This document shows positions 19,468 to 26,242 of a DNA stretch of 64,000 nt, piece by piece. Location of the stretch: assembly GCA_020974905.1 (NCBI GenBank), contig CP087563.1, positions 5,518,001-5,582,000 of the forward strand, given 5' to 3'. This DNA is from Planctomycetes bacterium syqfu (GTDB taxonomy: Bacteria; Planctomycetota; Phycisphaerae; Phycisphaerales; Phycisphaeraceae). Every line of letters begins with the position of its first letter. The first letter of the stretch is position 1. The position numbers and the translations under genes are program-made. The notes beneath the pieces are model-generated. The model was not told where the DNA came from and made no database searches. It was given only the letters and a program-made list of their open reading frames with translations.

Positions 19468-19551
19468 TCATCCTGTGTGGCGTCGGCGTGTGTTGGTTTC
19501 CAGCCAAGCTAGCCAACAAGCCACCATTACCTTGATCACAAAGGAACGAAG

Positions 19552-20195
19552 ATGTCCTCGCAGGTTAAAGCGTTTTACGATGTTTTCAGCGAGCGATTCA
19601 TTCGTGATTTTGTGTTTGGCAATTTACGTGTTTAGCGACAAGTCGAATATTTCAGCCAAGCCATCCCCGCGGACACCAAGCGCATTCTCGTGATTGGTTG
19701 CGGGGCGGGTGAAAGTGCTTTGCATCTGGTTGAACATGTCGCGCCACAGACCAACATCCTCGCAGTGGATTTGGCTTCGAATAGCGTTGAGATTGCTCAG
19801 AAGCTTTTCCCACATCCCCAGATTCAGTATCAGCAGATGGATGTGATCACCGACACCATCGATGGAAGCTGGGATGTGATCGTGATGCCTGATGTGCTTG
19901 AGCATATCCCGCTGGATGGACGTGATGTGCTGTTTGAAAAACTCAACACATTGCTTTCCGATCGTGGGATTTTGTTGATCACCTGTCCTGCACCCAATGC
20001 ACGCCGATCACGACGCCGAGCAGAGAACACGCTCTCGCAGATTGTGGATGAAGACGTCTCGCTTGAAGACTTGATGCAGCCAGGATCACGCACTGCCGAT
20101 TGAGTTTCTACCGTTTAGCGAGCATTTGGCATCCCAATGATTATTTTCACGTATTCTGCCACCTTCATTGCAAGAAGGATTGCTATTTTCACTGA
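19552..20195 (+). pseudogene. Broken class I SAM-dependent methyltransferase
   Basis: ATG 19552 is preceded by AAGGAACG. The frame then reads through a plausible methyltransferase start into an in-frame TAG at 19633-19635. The same frame continues with motif I ILVIGCGAGESAL and VMPDVLEHIP, and ends at TGA 20101 with a short unnatural tail. Shifting to the third frame near 20090-20100 restores LSFYRLASIWHPNDYFHVF, which ends at TGA 20193-20195 and looks like a natural end. So the gene has one nonsense codon and one frameshift. No usable start exists after the TAG before motif I. It probably was a small-molecule or lipid/sugar methyltransferase. Confidence 0.8.
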
Positions 20196-20233
20196 CAGTT
20201 CCGCTTGTAGGTGTGAAAACCGCAACAATTTGA

Positions 20234-20339
20234 CACGGTTCAAATTTTTCAAATTGCCAATTGACTTGGCTTTGTTATTGTCCTAGAGTTTTACGTCAAT
20301 AACTGCTGTTATATCGAAAATGACATAATTTGAATCGTG
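20234..20339 (+). promoter_or_regulatory. Promoter and paired operator-like sites of the LacI-type gene
   Basis: TTGACT (20261-20266) and TAGAGT (20284-20289) are 17 bp apart. They are flanked by CACGGTTCAAATT at 20234-20246 and its inverted near-copy AATTTGAATCGTG at 20327-20339 (12 of 13 match). The second site touches the start codon region. This suggests self-repression by looping or by two dimers. Confidence 0.5.
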
Positions 20340-20346
20340 TGAATAA

Positions 20347-21372
20347 ATGAAGCCAACCACAGTCACCATAGCCCAGGAACTCGGACTTTCGCGATCGACG
20401 GTCTCAATGGCGTTGCGCGATCATCCCGCGATCAAGTCTGAGACCAAACGCCGGGTGCTGGAGGTGGCCCGGCGTTTGAACTATGTCCCCAACGACATCG
20501 CCCGCGCCATGACAGAAGGCCGGACGCGTGTGGTGGGGGTGCTCTGTCATCATCTTGGCGTTCAAACCAACAATCGCTTTTTTACTGAAGCTGCTGAACA
20601 GTTCGAAGCTGCTGATTACTTCATCAAGTATCTGTCCTGTGCATGGGACTTTGATGTGGATGTGGTGACCAATCGTTGTGTTCGTCAGAATCTGTGTGCG
20701 GTGATCGGCTTGCATGTCAACGAAAAGCACCTGTTTGCCCTGACTGATCGATTGGGTGAACATGGCATCCCACTGGCGGTGGTCAGTCGCTTGTTCTCTG
20801 ATCCGCGTGTGTTGGCGATCGGTTCGGATGATGCTGATGGCGTCAAGCAGATCATGGATCATTTGACCTATCTCGGGCATCAACGCATTGGTTGTATTGC
20901 CGGTGCAGCCAATTCATCAGCGTGCATGAATCGATTGGAATGTTATCGGCAGTACATGGCCAAGCATCAATTGCCAACGCATGATCAACATGCTGCGATC
21001 AGTGATTACTCGCCGGAGCATGTGAGCAATTTGGCGCGCGTGATGCTTTCCAATCCAACGCAGCGTCCCACAGCCATTTTCTGCACCAATGACAGCATGG
21101 CCTTGGCGGTGATTGGTGCTGCCAGACGATTGGGCCTGCGTGTTCCTGAAGATTTATCCGTGGTTGGTTTTTCCAATCTGAATTTTGCGAGTTTTACTGA
21201 TCCGCCGTTGACGACGGTCAAGCAACCCTTCGAGCAAGTCGCCATTGAGATGACCGAGCGTGTGCTTGGTGTTGTGCGTCAACAGGCAGGCGACTTTTCC
21301 AAAGCCAATCCCGGCCAGTTGCTATTGAAGCCGGAGTTGATCGTTCGTCAATCCACCGCAGCAGCCAGTTAA
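20347..21372 (+). CDS. LacI family transcriptional regulator
   Basis: The 341-residue protein starts with a LacI helix-turn-helix ([21 protein letters not shown]) and the hinge [17 protein letters not shown], followed by a periplasmic-binding-protein-like body ([10 protein letters not shown] ... [17 protein letters not shown] ... [10 protein letters not shown]). Such regulators bind an operator as dimers and respond to a sugar or sugar derivative. It is followed after 23 bp by a pseudopilin gene and then by a secreted GH-A glycosidase on the same strand, so it likely controls those two. There is no clear Shine-Dalgarno sequence before ATG 20347. Confidence 0.93.
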   Translation: MKPTTVTIAQELGLSRSTVSMALRDHPAIKSETKRRVLEVARRLNYVPNDIARAMTEGRTRVVGVLCHHLGVQTNNRFFTEAAEQFEAADYFIKYLSCAWDFDVDVVTNRCVRQNLCAVIGLHVNEKHLFALTDRLGEHGIPLAVVSRLFSDPRVLAIGSDDADGVKQIMDHLTYLGHQRIGCIAGAANSSACMNRLECYRQYMAKHQLPTHDQHAAISDYSPEHVSNLARVMLSNPTQRPTAIFCTNDSMALAVIGAARRLGLRVPEDLSVVGFSNLNFASFTDPPLTTVKQPFEQVAIEMTERVLGVVRQQAGDFSKANPGQLLLKPELIVRQSTAAAS

Positions 21373-21395
21373 CCGTCTTAACAAGGAACTCAGCG

Positions 21396-22034
21396 ATGTT
21401 TGTGAATAAAACACGTGATTCAAGCGGTTTTACGCTCATTGAATTGCTGGTGGTGATTTCCATCATTGCCATGCTCATCTCAATTTTGTTACCAGCGTTG
21501 GCTGCGGCGCGAGCCTCGGCTTATCAAACACAATGTATGGCCAATCTCCGGCAGGTGGGGCTGGCGCATCATATGTATGCCAACGACTTCGACGGATACC
21601 TGGCTGGGATCACCAACTGGTCAACGCAGCTTCAGGCCAGCAGTTACCTGAACATTGCAGACGCCTCTTCCAAACCCAATGTCCTGGGATGTCCCGTTCA
21701 TCTTCGCCAACACAGTAAAGCCAACGGCCGGACCTACGGCATGAACGCACGTATCGGTTCCAGTGCCTTTCGCATTGCAGGCATTGCCAAAATTCAGGAT
21801 TGTCAAAAGCCCGGCAAGACCATGGTCGTTATGGATGGCTCGTGGCGTGAGTCCGGCAGCTTTTTCAATCTCCAGTTATTCCCCTCGGGCACCAATCGTC
21901 CCGAAGCGGTGCATCGACTTGAATACACCAATGTCGATTTTCTGGACAACCACGTCCAAACGATGCTTTGGGAGGATGTCCCCACCGCGGGAGACGGGGC
22001 CAAGTATGTCAATCAGTTCTGGGATGGCATCTGA
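21396..22034 (+). CDS. Type IV pilin-like protein (pseudopilin)
   Basis: The 212-residue protein has the prepilin signal [18 protein letters not shown] at residues 9-26, with cleavage expected after the Gly, and the following hydrophobic helix ending [30 protein letters not shown] is the conserved first part of the globular domain. The end ([14 protein letters not shown]) is a variant of the H-X9-DG motif in which the final DG is DN. It is exported and processed by a prepilin peptidase not seen in this window. It sits between a LacI regulator (23 bp upstream) and a secreted GH-A enzyme (56 bp downstream), likely in one operon. Confidence 0.88.
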   Translation: MFVNKTRDSSGFTLIELLVVISIIAMLISILLPALAAARASAYQTQCMANLRQVGLAHHMYANDFDGYLAGITNWSTQLQASSYLNIADASSKPNVLGCPVHLRQHSKANGRTYGMNARIGSSAFRIAGIAKIQDCQKPGKTMVVMDGSWRESGSFFNLQLFPSGTNRPEAVHRLEYTNVDFLDNHVQTMLWEDVPTAGDGAKYVNQFWDGI

Positions 22035-22090
22035 TATTTGATAGTCATCTGGTATGAATTCTTAACTTCATGTGATGCAGGAATCTTTTC

Positions 22091-23803
22091 ATGTTTTCAA
22101 TGCGCTTTGTGATTACAGTATTGAGTTTGTTGTTGATTGCTTCGCCCGTCTTTGCTGAACCTCAGGCCATCGACGGCTTGGTCAATCAGCATAAAATCCA
22201 GGTTGTCAGTGAATCTGATAATCTCGAGACGATCTGCTTCCCAGGGGAATTGGTCGATGTCCTGTTTAGACTCAAACCACAGCATCAACTGCGTTGGGAG
22301 GATTATGATGCTGTTGAAGTGATCTTTGAAACGGTCGATTTGAATGATCACGTGGTAAGTCGGGGTACGGCAGCGAGCGTCAATGCAGGTAACGGTCTGC
22401 GATGGGTTCGTTTTGATCCTGCCATTCCTGAGTCATTGCGTGGTTGGTTTGACATCAAGGTCTATGTGGTTGGTAAGACGGGGAGGGATATGCAATGGTT
22501 GGGGCACGGGCATGTCACTGCTGCGATTCTCCTGCCTTTGAAGCAGCGTGTGCAGATGCCTTATGTGGGTGTGAGTATGCCTAACAGTGGTGGCGCTGGT
22601 TCGTACCTGTCTGCAGCCAATGTCATCGCGTTAAAACGTCTGGGGGTGCAGCAGATCCGGATTTTCCTGCGATGGAATAAAATTCAACCATATCAAGACC
22701 AGCAACCGGATTGGAAGTTGATTGATCGTATTGTCAACGTTGCCACGGATGCTGGGATGACGGTTTTGCCTGCGGTGGTGTCGACCCCGGATTGGGCGGT
22801 GGACCCGGCAGCATTGGCGGATCGCGGGCAGGGCAAACGCGGTGGTTTGGCACCGTTGCACACGATGCGTCCGGATATGAACAAGTGGCAGGCATTTTTG
22901 ACAGCATTGGTCAATCGTTACCAGGACCGCGTCCACGAATGGAGTATCTGGAACGAGCCCAATGCACTGAGTTCGCTCAACAAGCGTAGTGCCGAAGACT
23001 ATGCAATGATCGTCAAAGCTGCCTATGCCGTGATCAAGAAAGCGGATCCCAACGCGACCGTTGCTATGGCAGGGCTTTCAGGTCTCAAGGCCGATTACCT
23101 TGCAAGACTCACGAGATTAGAGGCTGCGCCGTGGATTGAAGCGGTGTGTGTGCACCCCTATCGCTATCACGAAGCAATCCCTGAATATGCGTTTGAAAAA
23201 TATGGTGATGGTTATGGCCGCCAATCATTGCTGGAGGATTTGGCTCAGATCGCTACAGTCAAAGCAGAAATGCCTGCGACATTATCAGGTAAGACCGTTC
23301 GGCCGACATGGGTGACCGAAGGCGGGTACAACACGTTACCTGGATTCCCACCCAAGTTGCATCAGGCTGTCTCACTCAAATCACAGGCACAGTATCTGGT
23401 TCGCACGATGGCTTTGGCTAACGTCGGGGGTGTCACTCGGTATTACTGGTGGCGTTTGTTCGACACCTACGGCGCGAACATGGGCATCCTCGGCAATCAA
23501 TCCGTCGGACATCAACCCAAACCGGCATACGTCGCATTGGCGGTATTCGAACGCATGGCAGGGGATATGCATGATGCAAGCCACCAGGTCAGCGGTGACA
23601 TCCACATGATCCATTACACGTCACGTGGCAAGCCGATGACGCTGGCATGGACGACTGCGGATCAACGATCGGTCAATCTGCTATCGGATCAGACATGTAC
23701 CATGACGGACATGATGGGTATGAGCACATCGGTGAGTGATGGTGTATTGCTACTGACATCTTCACCGGTGTATCTGTCGGGACATGTGCAGATCAAGCCA
23801 TGA
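22091..23803 (+). CDS. Secreted clan GH-A glycoside hydrolase (GH39/GH5-like)
   Basis: The 570-residue protein begins with a signal peptide (MRFVITVLSLLLIASPVFA). A beta-sandwich of about 140 residues precedes a TIM barrel that starts near VQQIRIFLRWNKIQP. The acid/base is E289 in EWSIWNEPN and the likely nucleophile is E410 in TWVTEGGYNT, at the ends of strands 4 and 7 as in clan GH-A. CVHPYRYHE between them is also typical. The family is closest to GH39-like beta-xylosidase or GH5-like enzymes, but the substrate is not clear. It is third in the LacI-pseudopilin-hydrolase set and is followed by a strong terminator. Confidence 0.8.
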   Translation: MFSMRFVITVLSLLLIASPVFAEPQAIDGLVNQHKIQVVSESDNLETICFPGELVDVLFRLKPQHQLRWEDYDAVEVIFETVDLNDHVVSRGTAASVNAGNGLRWVRFDPAIPESLRGWFDIKVYVVGKTGRDMQWLGHGHVTAAILLPLKQRVQMPYVGVSMPNSGGAGSYLSAANVIALKRLGVQQIRIFLRWNKIQPYQDQQPDWKLIDRIVNVATDAGMTVLPAVVSTPDWAVDPAALADRGQGKRGGLAPLHTMRPDMNKWQAFLTALVNRYQDRVHEWSIWNEPNALSSLNKRSAEDYAMIVKAAYAVIKKADPNATVAMAGLSGLKADYLARLTRLEAAPWIEAVCVHPYRYHEAIPEYAFEKYGDGYGRQSLLEDLAQIATVKAEMPATLSGKTVRPTWVTEGGYNTLPGFPPKLHQAVSLKSQAQYLVRTMALANVGGVTRYYWWRLFDTYGANMGILGNQSVGHQPKPAYVALAVFERMAGDMHDASHQVSGDIHMIHYTSRGKPMTLAWTTADQRSVNLLSDQTCTMTDMMGMSTSVSDGVLLLTSSPVYLSGHVQIKP

Positions 23804-23836
23804 TGTTGTTTGATTTGAAAAATGATGACAGCCATT

Positions 23837-23875
23837 AAAAACCGCAGGTGTCGAAAGTGACAACCTGCGGTTTTT
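23837..23875. terminator. Intrinsic terminator after the GH-A hydrolase
   Basis: AAAAACCGCAGGT and ACCTGCGGTTTTT form a perfect 13-bp stem with a 13-nt loop, 34 bp after the stop codon. A near-identical 39-bp copy is found at 24859-24897. Confidence 0.9.
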
Positions 23876-23887
23876 ATTTTGTGTTCG

Positions 23888-24055
23888 TTAGAGCAGTTCC
23901 AGTCATTAATCTCCATGCCGTCTTAGATTTCGTCATTCCCACGAAGGCGGGAATCCAGTGGTATGCAGCAGAAAATTGCAAACTCCACTGGACTGCCGTC
24001 TTCCGGGGGCGCGGGAGTGACGGAGGGTGGAGATTAATTGTTTGCACTGCTCTAA
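23888..24055. repeat. Palindromic MITE-like element, copy 2, with extended arms
   Basis: The inner arms (23932-23961 and 23985-24021) match the repeat at 13618-13701. Here the symmetry extends further out: TTAGAGCAGT at 23888-23897 and TTAATCTCCA at 23906-23915 are mirrored by TGGAGATTAA at 24028-24037 and ACTGCTCTAA at 24046-24055, with 8-nt spacers on both sides. The whole 168-bp unit is a nested inverted repeat. Confidence 0.75.
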
Positions 24056-24136
24056 ACATGCGGCTCTACCCAATAGCCAATGTTGCGACGCATCGCGGCG
24101 ACTTCAAACATGCGGCAGGTCATGACGCCATTTGCT

Positions 24137-24670
24137 CTAGGTGAGTTCGTTGCCGCAGTTGTCACAGAAGCGTGCGTCCAGATCATTTTCATTGTTGCAT
24201 TTTGTGCAGCGTTTGTTGGTGATCATTTCATTGCCACATTGATCACAGAACCGAGCATCGGCATCATTGGGATGATGACATTGACTGCACGCAATGGTGT
24301 TGATTGTGCCAACTTGTGGCTCGGTCAATCCTTCACGGATAGCAGAGGTAATGTCACGGACACCGGGCTGGGTGCCTTTGGCCATGTAGTTGAACGTGTC
24401 TTTACCCACGGGGGCCGTTTCGCTAGCAACGTACCGAAAGACGGCGCCCATGAACGCGAATTGTGTCATGACACCGCCAACAAATATCATCGGCATGCCT
24501 GCAAAGATCAGAAATGCAAAAGGAAATCCACTAAATGGGTCGGTAAAAATGTCGATCGCACCAACGATCACAAGAAGGATACCCATAGCCAAAATTAACG
24601 GCCCAACCACACACAGGACTTTGCGTAGCTGCGTATGACCTGGATTGATTTTTTCTGCTTCGTGTCTCAT
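24137..24670 (-). CDS. Membrane protein with double zinc ribbon
   Basis: The 177-residue protein has two membrane helices near residues 17-40 and 50-75. The C-terminal half has two zinc-ribbon knuckle pairs: CSQCHHPN...FCDQCGNE and CTKCNNEN...FCDNCGNE, both with CxxC spacing as in double-zinc-ribbon (DZR) proteins. The two ribbons are internal duplicates. The cytoplasmic side probably carries the ribbons. Its partner and role are unknown; such proteins often serve as protein-protein contact points. It stands alone between two copies of the same terminator. Confidence 0.7.
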   Translation of the reverse strand: MRHEAEKINPGHTQLRKVLCVVGPLILAMGILLVIVGAIDIFTDPFSGFPFAFLIFAGMPMIFVGGVMTQFAFMGAVFRYVASETAPVGKDTFNYMAKGTQPGVRDITSAIREGLTEPQVGTINTIACSQCHHPNDADARFCDQCGNEMITNKRCTKCNNENDLDARFCDNCGNELT

Positions 24671-24858
24671 GTGCTCCCCGTGATCAGATTGGTTTTGACT
24701 GTAATCATCATATTACGTTTGGAACTTCAGTGTTGGCAAAAATCGACTCGTTTTTCACATATCTGTCGTTCCACTCGGGGGAATGATGGTGAATATTCCA
24801 GATGATTCAGCGTTTGCCTGAAAGGTGTGTTGATCTTGCAAAATGACTTGTGAAATAA

Positions 24859-24897
24859 AAAAACCGCAGGTGTCGAGGGTGACAACCTGCGGTTTTT
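24859..24897. terminator. Intrinsic terminator of the Gfo/Idh/MocA gene
   Basis: The 13-bp stem is identical to that at 23837-23875; only two loop bases differ. On the minus strand it lies 70 bp after the stop of the oxidoreductase gene and ends in T5. Confidence 0.88.
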
Positions 24898-24967
24898 GTT
24901 TTTTAGATTCCTGATTGATACTGGTGATGTCATCAATCAAGCGCGTCGCAAGCAACGCGGCTAAATG

Positions 24968-26068
24968 TTACTTGATAAGGACTTCCTTGCCACCCTTGTC
25001 GGCGGATTCGTAGATGGCGCTGAGCATCTGCTGAACCATCAGACCGTTTTCGGCAGCGATGATGGTGGGGGTGCCGTTGAGCAGGTGGTCGGTGAAGTCC
25101 TGAAGCTTGGCGCGGAAAAAGCTGTTGGGACCATCGAAACCGCCACTGCCGTAGGGGTTGAGGAAGTCGGGCTTGATGGTGACCATGTGGCCGTTCTGGT
25201 CGGTGTAGACTTCGCAGTCACCGTACTTGCAGCCACCCTTGGTGCCCATGAGCTGGTAGTCCATCTCGTTCTTGGGCGCGATGTGAGCAGCAAAGGAGGC
25301 TTCGATGTGGAGCACCGCACCGGTTTCCATGCGGACGTGACCGATGGCAAGGTCTTCGACGGTGTAGGTCTTGTAGTCCCAGTTGGGCCAGGAGCTGACG
25401 ATGTCGACCTTGTCTTTCTTGTCACCAATGTAGGTGCTGGTCATGCCGACCGCCGCGACGGGCTTGGGGGCACCCATGGCATAGTGACACATTTCCAAAG
25501 CGTGCACACCGATGTCAATCATCGGGCCGCCGCCTTGGAGGTGCTTCTGACCGAAGACGCCCCAGTTGGGAATACCACGACGACGCAGGGCCTGGACGCG
25601 GGCGAACTTGATGTCACCGAAGACGCCTTCGTCGAACATCTTACGCATGTACTGGCTCTTGCCGGTGTAACGATGCTGGAAACCGATGGCCAGTTTCTTC
25701 TTGGCGGCCTTGGCGGCGGCAATCATCTTCTTGCATTCGGCGGGACTCATGGCCATGGGCTTTTCGACCAGGACGTGACAGCCGGCCTTGGAAGCGGCAA
25801 TGGACACGGGCATATGCTGACCGTTGGGAGTGCAGACGCAGACGACGTCAGGCTTGAGTTCCTTGAACATCTTCTTGCAGTCTTTGTAGCAGGCTTCTTT
25901 GGCAACACCGAATTCTTCAGCACGGTCATGTGCTTTTTCGATGATCAGGTCGCAGAGACCGACGACTTCGGCTTGCTCGATGTGCTTAAGCGCATTGAGA
26001 TGAGCGCCGGAAATCATGCCGCAACCGACAATGGCGTAACGCAGTTTTTTGTTTGACTTGGCTGACAT
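24968..26068 (-). CDS. Gfo/Idh/MocA family NAD(P)-dependent oxidoreductase
   Basis: The 366-residue protein starts with a Rossmann fold (YAIVGCGMISGAHL, residues 11-24) and has the family signature HVLVEKPMA with E102-K103-P104. The second half is the alpha/beta C-terminal domain, with GPMIDIGVHALEM near the usual catalytic region. These enzymes oxidise or reduce sugars, inositols or their derivatives. No signal peptide, so cytoplasmic, unlike the Tat-exported relatives common in planctomycetes. Codon use is strongly biased, which suggests high expression. The gene appears to be a single transcription unit ended by the terminator at 24859-24897. Confidence 0.92.
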   Translation of the reverse strand: MSAKSNKKLRYAIVGCGMISGAHLNALKHIEQAEVVGLCDLIIEKAHDRAEEFGVAKEACYKDCKKMFKELKPDVVCVCTPNGQHMPVSIAASKAGCHVLVEKPMAMSPAECKKMIAAAKAAKKKLAIGFQHRYTGKSQYMRKMFDEGVFGDIKFARVQALRRRGIPNWGVFGQKHLQGGGPMIDIGVHALEMCHYAMGAPKPVAAVGMTSTYIGDKKDKVDIVSSWPNWDYKTYTVEDLAIGHVRMETGAVLHIEASFAAHIAPKNEMDYQLMGTKGGCKYGDCEVYTDQNGHMVTIKPDFLNPYGSGGFDGPNSFFRAKLQDFTDHLLNGTPTIIAAENGLMVQQMLSAIYESADKGGKEVLIK

Positions 26069-26242
26069 TGGATAAGACTCCGTAGTGGCTATGGATTAAA
26101 GACCATGAAAGATAACGTCACAACACCGGCATGTACCGGTGAATGGCGATTCATTTTACAAACGTTTGGAATTTTTACACCCCTGACATCCTAATCCTGA
26201 CATTTTTTTTCATTTTTTGTTCAATTCAATGATTTGTTCGAT

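Noticed and set aside
24965-26056. Nearly full-length antisense open frame opposite the Gfo/Idh/MocA gene
   Set aside because: The frame is a by-product of biased codons in the oxidoreductase gene; its Gly/Val/His-rich translation matches no protein type.
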